Shown here: positions 1 through 9,585 of the stretch, piece by piece
Numbering within the stretch: the stretch's first letter is position 1
Layout: the number at the start of each line of letters is the position of its first letter
Source: Solicoccozyma terricola
Lineage: Eukaryota; Basidiomycota; Tremellomycetes; Filobasidiales; Piskurozymaceae
DNA: 22,756 nucleotides
Reading direction: 5' to 3'
Assembly (NCBI GenBank): GCA_001600875.1
Contig: BCLD01000002.1
Span: 1,104,081 to 1,126,836 of the forward strand
Translations under genes and position numbers: made by a program
The notes under the pieces: model-generated
The model's input: only the letters and a program-made list of their open reading frames with translations
Told to the model about the DNA's origin: nothing
The model's database searches: none

Positions 1-789
1 TCCTCGCGGGTTGTGGAGAGAGTAACCTTCGTCGAGTGTGGGGTCGACGTCGATATCCCCGATGTAATCCGGGTGGTCCGGGTTCTCGAGCCATTCGTTG
101 TCATTCACCAGGTTGAGGAGGTCTATGAAGTTCTGATTGTTCCTGTGGTGACCAATTCCGTCGGTGTTATTCATGAAGCCGTAGTCGACGATGTCGTTNG
201 GGGCTGGGTCGACNTCGATTGTGAGGTCGATNGGGATTACTTCGTGCCCGACGTCGCTGACGTAGATCGGGCTCACGGGATCTTCGTAGGTGAGAGGAGC
301 GTGNACGTTTACGTGATTGACTTGGACCTGTTGGTCGATGTTAACGTGTGGGAATTCTGCGTTGATGACCAGCCTGGCGACTTCTTCTTCCATGAGTGGC
401 ATCCATCGCCCNAGTAGGCCGAATTTGCCGAGTAGCCTGATGGCGTCTCGTTCGGTGGCCGGGAGCTTCGGGGCGAGGTAGATGTAGTCGCGGGGGCCTT
501 GCCATTTGAGGATNGATCGAACNAATGACAGGCGCATCGTGACNAATTGCCAGTATGTGATGAGGTGTGAGAGGTNGTCGNTGACCCCGTAGTAGCGGAG
601 CTGTTGGGCAGTAAGGCGGGCCTGGCCGATGTGTGTGTTATGGCTGGCGCTGACGAACGTTACTCGGTATGAGAGGTCGGTGATTATGTTGTGTGTCCGT
701 ACAGTTCGATGCCTTGCTATCCCGCCGACTCGAGCGTAGGGTAGGAGTAGCTGGAGTGCCGCTGTTGGTGGTGGTGGATGGTCGGACAT
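1..789 (-). CDS. accessory minus-strand ORF of the retroelement, unknown function (C-terminus outside window)
   Basis: From ATG at 789 the minus strand stays open for all 263 codons to the window edge. The start reads MSDHPPPP, followed by a hydrophobic segment and a mixed alpha/beta-looking body with patches such as DYIYLAPKLPATERDA (about residues 101-116). The later part (about 145-263) is acidic and Asn/Asp/His-rich with many Val-Asp and Ile-Asp pairs. I do not recognise a family, and it shows no RT, integrase or envelope-like motif. A TATA-like TATATAAG at about 839-846 lies some 50 bp upstream, and the frame is divergent from the gene at 1393-2914. Ambiguous bases fall mostly in third codon positions but also hit two first positions. 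The long uninterrupted frame and residue composition support real coding. Confidence 0.6.
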   Translation of the reverse strand, partial: MSDHPPPPTAALQLLLPYARVGGIARHRTVRTHNIITDLSYRVTFVSASHNTHIGQARLTAQQLRYYGVXDXLSHLITYWQXVTMRLSXVRXILKWQGPRDYIYLAPKLPATERDAIRLLGKFGLXGRWMPLMEEEVARLVINAEFPHVNIDQQVQVNHVNXHAPLTYEDPVSPIYVSDVGHEVIXIDLTIXVDPAXNDIVDYGFMNNTDGIGHHRNNQNFIDLLNLVNDNEWLENPDHPDYIGDIDVDPTLDEGYSLHNPRG

Positions 790-1392
790 GGTGTGGATGG
801 GGGGTCTCTTGGTCGAAACGGACGTCGAAATGGGCGTCTTATATAGACGATTTGTGTTGCCTGATCGGTGTGTCGATTTCCTCGATTTCCCATGGTTGGT
901 TGGTCCTGCCACCCTTTTCTTGGTCCGATAGAACGGGAGGGGTCCGTCGTTGCTATCGTCAGGTGTGTGGTTGTCGACTTTTGCTGAATATTTGCTTGGT
1001 ATTCAGTGTCGTCCCACTTTTCTGTGATTGATGGTGCTATCGACCTGGGCGATAGGCTGGGGATATGGGCGTGTAGTCCCCTCGTTTTGGTCCGCCGGGG
1101 CGATGGAGGGGTTGGTCGCTGTCGTGGCCCTGGTGTGGGGCTTTTCGGATCGTCGTATGTGGCGGGGNGTTGAGTTTTTTGTGTGGGTCGATGGGTTCGA
1201 CCAAGCCGGTTGGGTCGGTGAAAGTCGTGATTACGTCATCTCGTCGTAAATCACGTGAGAATTTCGGGGTTGGTAGGCCGCACGGCGTTGCTTGCCCGCA
1301 ACATGCGTTCGAGAAGCCTCCTATTGTCGGTAGTTGCGAGGGGTGGTCGCCCATTTTCCAGACGTCTTAATACTTCAATAATATCGTCAGGA
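790..1392. promoter_or_regulatory. intergenic region between divergent retroelement genes
   Basis: This stretch separates the divergent minus ORF (start 789) and the plus gene (start 1393, or 1255). It holds the TATATAAG box of the minus ORF (839-846) inside a short inverted repeat CGTCT-tatat-AGACG. No convincing coding frame of its own is present. A shared bidirectional promoter is inferred from the geometry. Confidence 0.4.
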
Positions 1393-2914
1393 ATGTCCAG
1401 TTCCCCTGCAAAAATCAAGTCGAGCGCTCCCATCAAGGGGTCGTCCGTTCCGGAGGGGTCGTCTGGCTCTGAGGAGTCGAGTTCCGGTGAGAATTCGTCG
1501 TCTGGGTCGTCGTCGTCGTCTGGGGAGGATTCGTCATCGTCGTCCACTGAGAGCGAGGCTGTGGCGGGTGTTCCGGTGGTGGTGGTCGCTGCCGGTCCTC
1601 CCGTGGCTCCTGTTCCTCCGGTGGTCGTGGCTATGGAGGTGGTGAAGAAGATAGTCGAGGTGTCGGCACCGTCGGCATCGTCGTCTCCTAAAAAGGTCGT
1701 TACGGCCAAAAAGTCCAAAAAGTCCAGGTCGAAGGACAAGAAAAAGAAGAAGAAGAAGGTNAAGGAGGTCGAGGATGAAGTCGTTGCGGCGCCGTCGAAG
1801 GCCGTCGTCGTTCCGGTGCCATCGAAGTCGCCCGTCGTTCCGGTTGTCGCTGCGACCGAAGAGGTCTCCCCTGGGCCGCTCACAACGACAACGTCGCTGT
1901 CGTCATCCCGTCTCCTGGTCGCGCTCCCTTGGCCTCGTCCCCTGTCTCTGGGAAGGTCGGGGCTTCCGAGTCGGAGGTCAGGTCCGACATCGCCGCCTTG
2001 CTCGTCGATTCTGATATCGAGATGGTCGAGCCATCTGCCGAGGCTTCTCCCGAGCCCCCCCAAGAGGTTGGTTGGTGGAAAAAGAAGGTGACGGCTCAGT
2101 CGTTGATTAAGGACAAGGAGGCGAAGGAGAGGGATTTGAAGGGGGTGAGTGTCCGTCNTTTTCGTANGTTCTGAGGATTATCGACTGATGTGTCCNCGTC
2201 GTAGACCAAACATCGCGTTGCTTGGTTGAAGGTGTTCGGCAACGGTGCCACGGTCGCTTTCGTCGAGCCGCAGTGTTGGCGCTGCCGTGCTCGTAACCAG
2301 CCTTGCATCGTGAGTGTCGGTGGTCTGTTAGGTCGACTGTGTCGAGGTTTTCTTATTTTTATTTTTATTTTTATTTTTCGTAGATGGCGGTCGGTCACGC
2401 CATCTGTAGCTTCTGCGTCACCCAGGGCAAGCCCTGTCGTGTGGTGAAGCCTGCTGATTCGAGTGCGTCGAAGTCGGGTGGGTCGAGAGCCAACGCTCCC
2501 CGCTCGACTAAAAAGTCCGCGAGAATCGTCGAGTCCGAGGATGGGTTCGATGAGGTGGTAGAGTTGCTCGATACTGAGGACGAGTTGGCCGATGAGGCGG
2601 CTCCCGCCCAGTCGAAGGCTTTGGTGAAGGTCGAGGCCGCGTCGCCCCCTGCCAAAAGGCATAGGTTGGCGGCNGCCNTNTCGACTCCNTCTAGGGTTGG
2701 TGGGATCGCCTCCTACTTCGCTCCGAGGACCAGGTTGGCCTCGGGGTCGATNCCNCAGGTCGGNTTGTCGGCGAAGGCGGAGNTCCTTCGNGCNGCCGGC
2801 CAGATCGAGTCTGCGGTGACCAAGTTGGTCGAGGAGAAGGCTGTGGACGAGTTCCGTGCCTTGGTGTTCCAGAATGTCGCTGCGAACCTTCGTTCGGTGG
2901 CCGAGGGCTTGTAG
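1393..2914 (+). CDS. accessory antisense gene of the retroelement, Zn2Cys6-like motif protein
   Basis: A three-exon gene runs against gag-pol. Exon 1 ends at 2144, exon 2 is 2205-2309 and exon 3 is 2384-2914; both introns have GTGAGT donors and TAG acceptors and keep the frame. Exon 1 encodes a Ser-rich acidic tract, Val/Pro/Ala-rich stretches and a Lys run (about 1738-1765). Exons 2 and 3 join to give CX2CX6C-X8-CX2CX6C, which fits the spacing of fungal Zn2Cys6 DNA-binding clusters. The second intron splits the motif between the third and fourth cysteines. An acidic region and a helical, Ala/Glu-rich C-terminus follow. Exon 1 appears to change frame (frame 1 to frame 0) near 1860, by an indel in this consensus or a real lesion. 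ATG 1255 would add 46 residues. The role is unknown; DNA or RNA binding is inferred from the motif only. Confidence 0.65.
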
Positions 2915-5900
2915 ATGCCGTCGCTTTGTACGTCGGTAGTTCCCAGTTTTCTGATGAGATTGCGTTGGCGATCGCATCGACAGGCTTAGGCCTTCGACGC
3001 TTTGTGGTGTTCCATTTCTTTTCGATGAGTTTTCTGAGGTGGGGAATGTTTCGTTCCTCGTCCCAGCTGGCGTCGTGATCGGCGTAGCCTTGCCAGTGGA
3101 GGAGGTATTCGGGTCCATTCTTCCCCGTGCGGTAGTCGGTGATTTTGTCGACGATGTAGTCGAGTTCTTCGGTGACTTCGGCGTCGATCGGGACAGGGGC
3201 GGCCTGTTGTCGATCCTTGAAACGGGCTGGTGTTTCTGTGTAGGGTTTGAGGTACTCGACGTTGATGACTGGGTGAATCCTCATCGTAGTCGGGAGGTCG
3301 AGCTCGTAGCTCGTCGCCGAAGCTTTGCATGTGATAAGGAAGGGTCCCGTAAATTTCGCCCTGAGCTTCTTCGTGCCTTTCGATTGCATGAAAGGGGGCT
3401 TGATGAACTTGGTGCTCAGGAGGACGAGGTCGTTCACCGCGAATGTGGCGGTCGAGCGTCCCTTGTTGTACTGGCGAGCTTGTGCTTCCTGCGACCGAAG
3501 AATCGCGTCTTGGGCGGCGACCTTGAGTGCTTGCAGGTTCGTCCTGAAGGCGTCGTCCGTGGCTATGTTCCACTCGTCGGGCCTCTGGAGTGTGTGTGGC
3601 ATAGGGGGGTTGTACCCTATGTCGAGTTCGAACAGCGTACATCCGGTGGATGCGTGTTGCGAACTGTTGTACGCAAATTCGAGGGTGGCGATGTGGTCAG
3701 CCCAGTCGTTCTGCGTAGCGGAGATGTAGTGGCGTAGCATCTCCTTGAATGTTCGGACCATCCGTTCGGACTGGCCGTCGGTCTGCGGGTGGTACGCTGT
3801 CGACATGGCCAGCTTCGTGCCGAANCCNTCGAAGAGGGTCTTCCAGAACATGCTGGTGAATTTGGCGTCTCGATCCGATATGATGACCTGCGGGAGGCCG
3901 TGTAGTCGAACGATCGAGTTGAAGAATCGATTTGCGGTGTCGGTGGCCTTGTCCNTCGTTTTGCTCGGGATNAAGTGCGATCTCTTCGTCAGTTTGTCGG
4001 TGACTATGAAGATTTGNTCCCAGTTACCCTCTCCAGATGGCTGGAAGGGGCCTGCGAAGTCCATNGCTACTGTATGCCATCGAGTCGGTGGAATCGGGAG
4101 TGGTTGGAGAAGTCCTCGGTGGCCGTTGATGTCGGACTTATTGCGTTGGCATGAGGCGCATGACTTGACGTACTCCTTCACGTCCCTGGCCTGGGCCGGC
4201 CAGTAGTATGTGTCGGACAGGCGTACGAGGGTCTTGGCGATCCCGAGGTGTCCGGACGTCGGGTTGTCGTGGTGGTCGTGGAGTAAGGTTGTGCGTAGGC
4301 GTCCTGCGGGGATGTACACCCTGACGTGTGTGTGTCCGGGCATCTTTTGCAACAGGATGCCTTCCCGGATCCTGAAGGTTCGGTATTCGGGTGACGGGGA
4401 GGTCGAGGATACCGACGCGAACACGGTCGCAGCCGCGGGGTCGTGCTTGTAGCCCTCTCTGATTTCCGCTAGGAATGCTTCCTCGCCGGGTACGCATTCC
4501 GAGATGAAGTCTTCCTCCGGAGAGGGGTCGTGTATGGCTGAGATCTGGTAGCAGATCGGGGTCGACGGGGTGTCGACGGGGTCGGCTGGTGCTCGGGAGA
4601 GCGGGTCGGCGTTGAGATGGACTCTCCCTGCTTTATATCCTATCACCATTCGGTGTCGATATTGTTGGAGGTCCATGGTCCATCGAACCAGTCGTTTGTT
4701 GCTACCGCTGTAGTCGAATATCCATTGCAGTGCAGCATGGTCGGTGATGAGTGTGAAGTCGGAACCATCCAAGTAGGGATGGAGCTTCCGGATCGCCCAT
4801 ACCATGGCGAGACATTCGAGCTCGGTAGCTCCGTAGTTTCTCTCTGCGTCGGTGAGAGAGCGCGAGAGGAAGATAATTGGGTGTTCCCACAATTCGTCGT
4901 CCAGTTGGGAGAGAACTGTGCCGAGGCCGATGGTGGAGGCATCGGTGTGTAGGATGAATGGTTTCGTATAATTCGGATGGGCGAGTGTCGGGGCTGTCAT
5001 CAGACGGCTTTTGAGGTTCGAAAAGCTGTCGACGCAGTCCATCGACCAATCCCAGGGAGCGTCTTTCTTCAGGAGGCCGTATAGTGGCGCCGCTAGCTTG
5101 GAGAAATCCTTGATGAACCTTCGATAGTATACCGCGAGTCCTAAGAATCGCTGTAGCTGCTTGATGGTCGTGGGAACTGGGAAGGCGGTGACTGCTCGAA
5201 TCGTTTCGCCCGACGTCCCGATTCCGAGGTTGCTGACCGAGTGGCCTAGGGCCATGATCGAAGGGTACGCTATGTGACTCTTNGAGGGACTNAGCGTGAG
5301 GCCTGAGCTCTCGGTGAGNGCGAGGATGCNTCCGATATCCTCGAGGTGCTTGTCGAAATCGTCGGAATAGATGATTATGTCGTCGATATAGACTAGGANG
5401 CACTGCCACTTGTAGCNTCCCAGCACCTTGTCCATGAATCGTTGGAAGACCNAAGGACCGTTGCGTAGNCCNAAGGGCATCCGTTTNTATTGGTGTAGAC
5501 CCTGGTGAGTCCGAAAGGCGGTTTTAGGTCNGTCGGCCTCGTTGACCTCGATTTGGTTGAAGCCTTTATTAGCNTCGAACGTAGTAAAGAAGGTTTTACC
5601 ACTGAACTGCGACAGGATATCGTCGATGCGGGGGATTGGATACTGGTCCGGTTTCGTTACTTCGTTAACNTTACGGTAGTCGATACAGAAGCGGTCCTTC
5701 CCCTTTTGTCGAACTAGGATAGCTGGCGAAGCCCAGGGTGAGTCTGACTCTTCGATAACNTCGTCTGATAAAAGNTGTGCGATGTTTTCCTCGATAATGC
5801 GTCGTCCGGCGGGAGAGGCATGGTACGGGGCCTGGCTGATGGGGTTGGCGTCNTCGGTGACGATGTCCATCTTAATCCAGTCGGTGTTTCCAAGANGGTG

Positions 5901-8303
5901 GTCGCCATGTGNGAACGCCATGGGATAGGTCCTGAGGAGAGTGTTGAGGCGAGCTGTTTGCTCGGGAGAGAGTTCCGGATTTATGTCCATTTGGTCGAGG
6001 GNGAGGTCGAAAGCGCCGACTGTGTTGANGCTGACTTCGACTAGGCCCTTGGTGAAGTCCTGGACGGGTAGGGGAGTACCTACGACGCTTCCGGCCTTGA
6101 GGTAGAGCGGCTGCTGACCCAAATTGATGATGTGTGTGCAGTGCGGTCCCTCGTTCGACCGGTGGATGGAGCGAGCGACCAAGGCGTCGCCCTGTCGAAG
6201 ACCTCTGGGAAGCAGGTAAGTGTATTCGGACGAGGGGACTCCGTGGAAAGAGACTGGAACTTGAGCATGGTGTCCAGGTCGAACGACGTAGGACTCGGTG
6301 ATTCGGACCTCTGGGGAGTCGAACTTTTCTACCTTGGTGGCGCATTGGAGCTGCGTCGATCCAGGCGTACCTGAGAATCGAAGGGTCCTGGCTTTAAGGT
6401 CGATTTGCGCTCCCGCAGGGCTCAGGAAGTCGTTCCCAATGATTATTTTCGTATCGAGATTTGGGATGACGAATAACGCGATTGCTTTCGTAATCGGGTC
6501 GCTATTTCCTGCAAAAGTGATCTCGACCTCCACCCATCCGCTGCAAAGGCTAGATCCGAGCCCTTGCAGGCGGAAGCTTCGGTGGGCGTTAACTTTAATG
6601 TGGCTGAGGTATCGCCGATGGTAGTCTGAGTCGATTAGCGATATTCCCGACCCGGTGTNGACACAGGCGNGGTGTTCTTCCTTTCCATGATTAAGGGTAA
6701 TCATGGCGTAGCCCGGTGTGGTGGCGAGATGTGCTTTCGCGAGGGCGGTAGTGGCGCCTGGAACTGGTGCGTTCGGGGCTGATCTGGCATAGGTCGCCTC
6801 GATCGAATGGGCNTCGAAGGGTTTACTTCNCGCGTCGGGGACGAGTGACGCCGCGTTTACCATTTGCGGGGGAGCCGTTGGCTGGCTAGTATCGTGGGGC
6901 CAGCGCGAGTCGCTGATGATGATTTGGTTCGACCCACGCNNNGGTGGAGATGGTGTCGATTTGTGTGTGGTCGATGATTTCGACCGCTTTCGCTTTGGTA
7001 TCAACTGGACGTTGTAGGTCTTGCGGGAGTCCTTGTGGGTGCCTTTGTCGGGGTTGGGTGCAGTGCACTCGCGTCTCCAGTGATTTCCGCCGCACTTGCT
7101 GCAGGGGCTTGGAGGTAGTTTCGCCGAGTAATCCGTGGGGGTCGACCCAGCGGGTTTGGCATCTTTCGGCTTGGCGGGAGCGTCCAAGGATGTTGATTTG
7201 GATTCGTACCTGGAAGATCTGTGCGACGCAGGCTTGTCGTCCTTNTCGGGACGGATTTTTGGTTCGATGTTGAGGAGAACTCGCTTGAATTCTTTGAGTT
7301 TCATCTTATCGTGGACCTTGGCCTCGATGGCGAGGACAACGTCGTTCGGGAGCCCGTCCATGATCGTGTTGATGATGTCGATATGGGCGGTTCCTCGGGC
7401 GAAGATGTATTTGAGGAGGAATCTTTTGTCGACGAAGTAATCTCCGAAGGCTTCGTTCGGCTTGAGTACCCGGAATCGAGCTTGCTTACGCATCTCGATG
7501 AGGTGATTGGGTCCCTCGAATTCGTCCCGGAGGGCGGCCTTCCAGTCGTCCCAGGTTTCGAGTTCGTCCTGTTCGTCCTCCTCGAGTGCCGTAAACCAGT
7601 CGCTAGCGGTCCCTTTGAGGACCTTAGGCAGCTGCCTTAGGAGGACATGCTCGTCGCAGTCGGAGTACCTCCGAAGGGAGGAGACTTTANCGATAAACTT
7701 GTCGACTGACTCACCTTTCTTTCCCGAGAAAGTCGGGAGTTCGGATGCCTTAATTTGGTCCCAGTGGTTCACCTTCTTNGGGGCGTCTTCTGGGGTCCTG
7801 GACTTCGAGCGTCGGTCGAGGTCTTGCCAGGTGTCGTCGTTCGGGAGGACGTCAGTGCTTTTCCTGCCCGAGTATTTTCTTCTTTCCGGTTCGACTGTAG
7901 GTTCGTCCTCGTCGGATGAGGAGCCGTCGTCGTCGTCGGACTTGTGGAAGATCACCGATCGCTCCTTCTTGGGAGAGCGGGAGGTGGTGCGTTCGTGTTT
8001 GAAGCCACTCTGGGCCTCCAGAAGAGATTTTAGTTGCTCTTCGAGTGCTTCCTTGCGGGCGATATCTTCGACCTTTGCCTTTTCGAGGGCGGCCAGCGCT
8101 TCCTCGGCATCGTTCTTCAGCTTGGTGGTGAGGATATTCTCGTCGACTAGTTTATCCTCGGTAGCTTGTAGTGTCGCTTGTGCAGCTTCGAGTTCGTCCA
8201 GCTCGACCTGTCGGGCCCGTGCCCGTGTGGTGAGTGGGGTAGGTGGAGTCGAGGTAGGTCGAGGGTCGACCGTATCGATTGGAGTAGTTATGTCNTTGAC
8301 CAT
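2691..8303 (-). CDS. gag-pol polyprotein of a Ty3/gypsy chromovirus
   Basis: One 1870-codon frame encodes the structural and replication proteins of the retrotransposon, with no gag/pol frameshift. A coiled-coil-like, charged N-terminus (about 30-100) precedes gag (about 180-350) and a CX2CX3HX4C zinc knuckle (401-413). The protease active site lies at 549-553 (XTGSG). Reverse transcriptase (about 800-1010) carries YIDD at 972-975. RNase H (about 1105-1235) has HTDAS at 1119-1123. Integrase has a zinc-binding HHCC region (about 1343-1385) and catalytic D1415, D1477 and E1513, followed by a GPF motif (1653-1655). A chromodomain spans about 1715-1763, which in this family targets integration to marked chromatin. 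Some key codons hold ambiguous bases: the protease Asp reads NAC, and codon 938 reads TAN (Tyr or stop). The last 75 codons overlap the opposing gene and are low-complexity. I start at the first ATG, 240 bp after the LTR. Confidence 0.95.
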   Translation of the reverse strand: MVXDITTPIDTVDPRPTSTPPTPLTTRARARQVELDELEAAQATLQATEDKLVDENILTTKLKNDAEEALAALEKAKVEDIARKEALEEQLKSLLEAQSGFKHERTTSRSPKKERSVIFHKSDDDDGSSSDEDEPTVEPERRKYSGRKSTDVLPNDDTWQDLDRRSKSRTPEDAXKKVNHWDQIKASELPTFSGKKGESVDKFIXKVSSLRRYSDCDEHVLLRQLPKVLKGTASDWFTALEEDEQDELETWDDWKAALRDEFEGPNHLIEMRKQARFRVLKPNEAFGDYFVDKRFLLKYIFARGTAHIDIINTIMDGLPNDVVLAIEAKVHDKMKLKEFKRVLLNIEPKIRPXKDDKPASHRSSRYESKSTSLDAPAKPKDAKPAGSTPTDYSAKLPPSPCSKCGGNHWRRECTAPNPDKGTHKDSRKTYNVQLIPKRKRSKSSTTHKSTPSPXXRGSNQIIISDSRWPHDTSQPTAPPQMVNAASLVPDAXSKPFXAHSIEATYARSAPNAPVPGATTALAKAHLATTPGYAMITLNHGKEEHXACVXTGSGISLIDSDYHRRYLSHIKVNAHRSFRLQGLGSSLCSGWVEVEITFAGNSDPITKAIALFVIPNLDTKIIIGNDFLSPAGAQIDLKARTLRFSGTPGSTQLQCATKVEKFDSPEVRITESYVVRPGHHAQVPVSFHGVPSSEYTYLLPRGLRQGDALVARSIHRSNEGPHCTHIINLGQQPLYLKAGSVVGTPLPVQDFTKGLVEVSXNTVGAFDLXLDQMDINPELSPEQTARLNTLLRTYPMAFXHGDHXLGNTDWIKMDIVTXDANPISQAPYHASPAGRRIIEENIAXLLSDXVIEESDSPWASPAILVRQKGKDRFCIDYRXVNEVTKPDQYPIPRIDDILSQFSGKTFFTTFXANKGFNQIEVNEADXPKTAFRTHQGLHQXKRMPXXLRNGPXVFQRFMDKVLGXYKWQCXLVYIDDIIIYSDDFDKHLEDIGXILXLTESSGLTXSPXKSHIAYPSIMALGHSVSNLGIGTSGETIRAVTAFPVPTTIKQLQRFLGLAVYYRRFIKDFSKLAAPLYGLLKKDAPWDWSMDCVDSFSNLKSRLMTAPTLAHPNYTKPFILHTDASTIGLGTVLSQLDDELWEHPIIFLSRSLTDAERNYGATELECLAMVWAIRKLHPYLDGSDFTLITDHAALQWIFDYSGSNKRLVRWTMDLQQYRHRMVIGYKAGRVHLNADPLSRAPADPVDTPSTPICYQISAIHDPSPEEDFISECVPGEEAFLAEIREGYKHDPAAATVFASVSSTSPSPEYRTFRIREGILLQKMPGHTHVRVYIPAGRLRTTLLHDHHDNPTSGHLGIAKTLVRLSDTYYWPAQARDVKEYVKSCASCQRNKSDINGHRGLLQPLPIPPTRWHTVXMDFAGPFQPSGEGNWXQIFIVTDKLTKRSHXIPSKTXDKATDTANRFFNSIVRLHGLPQVIISDRDAKFTSMFWKTLFXXFGTKLAMSTAYHPQTDGQSERMVRTFKEMLRHYISATQNDWADHIATLEFAYNSSQHASTGCTLFELDIGYNPPMPHTLQRPDEWNIATDDAFRTNLQALKVAAQDAILRSQEAQARQYNKGRSTATFAVNDLVLLSTKFIKPPFMQSKGTKKLRAKFTGPFLITCKASATSYELDLPTTMRIHPVINVEYLKPYTETPARFKDRQQAAPVPIDAEVTEELDYIVDKITDYRTGKNGPEYLLHWQGYADHDASWDEERNIPHLRKLIEKKWNTTKRRRPKPVDAIANAISSENWELPTYKATASTSPRPPNEGSQRHSGTPRHGTRPQPSPRPTWSPQTRSGRXXEGXPPSPTXRPXXSTPRPTWSSERSRRRSHQP

Positions 8304-8519
8304 CGTAAATCTTGTGGTTTTGGTGTTAACTGTAGTGCGTTGCGTCCAACGGCTTCGGATAGAGATATCTTGCTACGTGAAGGATATTCTTTTTGGGTTT
8401 TCTGTTGGGGCGATCGATTCGANTTGAATTGTTCTGCGTGTGAGGATCGGCTTTTTGTTGTAGTAGTAACTGAGTCGTTTATATATCTGAGGCGTGTATC
8501 TCGGTAGGAACGTCGTGTG

Positions 8520-8542
8520 ATTTCCCTGACTGCGCCCCAACT
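8520..8542 (-). promoter_or_regulatory. probable primer binding site region
   Basis: In element sense the LTR end ACGACA is followed by AG and then TTGGGGCGCAGTCAGG. A TGG-containing G-rich stretch directly after the LTR is where minus-strand DNA synthesis is primed. I could not match it confidently to a particular tRNA 3' end, and I saw no complementarity to the likely RNA start that would show self-priming. Confidence 0.4.
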
Positions 8543-8847
8543 TGTCGTGTGCTGATCCTATCCGATGGGTAGTACCCCTGGTCGACAATGTCGACCTAAG
8601 TAACTCTCNTCGGATCGGCTCTGACTAATATGCGTGGTCCTGCGAATGTTGGTTTCAGACCTTGCCTTGATACGCCGGCGATATAATAGACTAGTGTTGG
8701 AGTAGAGCNACTTGGATAGCTAGTCCGATGGAGTCGACTGTAATGGTCGAACGCGAGAATAGAGGTATAGGTATAGATAGCTATGTCTCGCTGATTACAG
8801 GGTGAAAAGAGAAAGAGAGGGAACAAACAGCCTCAAGAACGGTCGCT

Positions 8848-8855
8848 TTATATAT
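8848..8855 (-). promoter_or_regulatory. TATA box of the LTR promoter
   Basis: TATATAAA on the minus strand inside the LTR, correctly placed to start the full-length element RNA about 25-35 bp downstream (near 8815-8825). It divides U3 from R/U5. No start-site data are available, so this is a motif-based call. Confidence 0.6.
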
Positions 8856-8974
8856 GGCTTTGGAGACAAGGGAAAGTGGCAAAAAGGGAGTCGATATGGT
8901 CGGGCGATGCCAGGGCGTTATTGACGGTGTGGAAATCACTAGGTGGGATTGCAGGTCCGGCATCCCCGCGTCGT

Positions 8975-9037
8975 CAATGCCGCGTCGGCATTGCAGGTCT
9001 GGCGTTGACGGTCTGGCATTACCGGGTTGGTAATGCC
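8975..9037. repeat. paired hairpins in the gypsy LTR U3
   Basis: CAATGCC-gcgtc-GGCATTG (8975-8993) and GGCATTACC-gggtt-GGTAATGCC (9015-9037) are both perfect inverted repeats with 5-base loops and share the GGCATT core. They lie 120-190 bp upstream of the TATA box, among GCAGGTCYGGC direct repeats. Confidence 0.6.
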
Positions 9038-9109
9038 AAATGAGGTTCGAGCTGGGTGACTAGGTTCGAGCTGCGCCGACTTGGTCGGGAATCCCCTTGA
9101 TTCGTTACA

Positions 9110-9585
9110 CCAGGTACGGCCTTGGAGAAGATATTTGCTTTGCTTTGTTGAGCAAAATGTCCTTGACGATTGAAGCAAGCAACAGACGGCCCAGGGACAG
9201 CCGCCAGACGCAGCAAGAATTCCGGGATCATAAATCGCGAAATGAGATAAGTAACTACGAACAGCTCAACAAACCCAGAATGTACTTTGAAACACTTTTC
9301 CGAAGGTCTTAGCCCGCTGACAAAGACCCGAAAACTTGAAATGCACATGAAGAAAGCAGAAGCAGGAATCCACGAAATTGGCCAACACGGGACATTTCCT
9401 CAACAGAAACACTAGGGAGGCACGAGTTGTTTCGATTTCGTCATCCCAAAACAACATACCAAAAACAAACATACAGAGTCACTTTTGCGTCTGAGCTACC
9501 CATTTCCGATTCTTCAACCACCGTAACACCTGACCTGATGCCACTCTTGAGAAGACTAGCGCCGTGAATGACTTCATTTCCAAAA
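9110..9585. other. intergenic, downstream of the sugar transporter
   Basis: No supported gene, RNA or repeat is seen here. The stretch lies between the retroelement LTR and the 3' end of the sugar transporter and probably contains its 3' UTR and terminator. The insertion site of the element is at its left end (CCAGG at 9110-9114). Confidence 0.5.

Larger units (their letters stand above)
1..9109 (-). mobile_element. Ty3/gypsy chromovirus with accessory genes, 3' part beyond the window
   Basis: The element reads on the minus strand from its 5' LTR (8543-9109) through a leader, gag-pol (8303-2691), a convergent plus-strand gene (about 1393-2914) and a minus-strand frame (789-1) that runs off the left edge. 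No copy of the LTR is visible at the left, so the 3' LTR, polypurine tract and target duplication lie outside; the 5 bp just right of the LTR are CCAGG. Ambiguous bases are scattered from 199 to 8709 and nowhere else in the window. This ties the accessory genes, gag-pol and the LTR to one repeated unit and suggests that reads from several copies were merged. The visible 9.1 kb is long for a fungal gypsy element, which are commonly 5-8 kb. The protein order RT-RNase H-integrase-chromodomain is that of chromoviruses. Confidence 0.9.
8543..9109 (-). repeat. 5' LTR of the gypsy element
   Basis: In element sense the repeat starts TGTAACGAATC at 9109 and ends CACACGACA at 8543, giving the TGT...ACA ends expected of an LTR and a length of 567 bp. 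A TATA box lies 250-260 bp into it and the gag-pol start lies 240 bp beyond its end. The last 44 bp (8543-8586) recur with two differences at 18736-18779, which supports the inner boundary independently. The U3 part holds two perfect hairpins (9015-9037 and 8975-8993). The outer boundary rests on the terminal motif only, because the partner LTR is outside the window. Confidence 0.8.

Noticed and set aside
1860..1875. Programmed -1 frameshift in the antisense gene
   Set aside because: No slippery heptamer or downstream structure is evident; an indel in the merged consensus is simpler.
1251..2063. 270-codon minus-strand open frame opposite the antisense gene
   Set aside because: It mirrors the Ser/Val/Lys-rich exon 1 as Asp/Thr/Phe-rich low complexity and has no motif; the plus strand has in-phase introns and the cysteine motif.
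2096..3118. 340-codon minus-strand frame overlapping gag-pol
   Set aside because: Arg/Ser/His-rich with no domain, overlapping the gag-pol chromodomain frame; a shadow frame.
7507..8427. 306-codon plus-strand frame opposite gag
   Set aside because: Ser/Cys-rich mirror of the charged gag N-terminus, and it overlaps the element leader.
8917..9060. CRISPR-like repeat array in the LTR
   Set aside because: Repeats are short, irregular and palindromic inside an LTR of a eukaryotic element.
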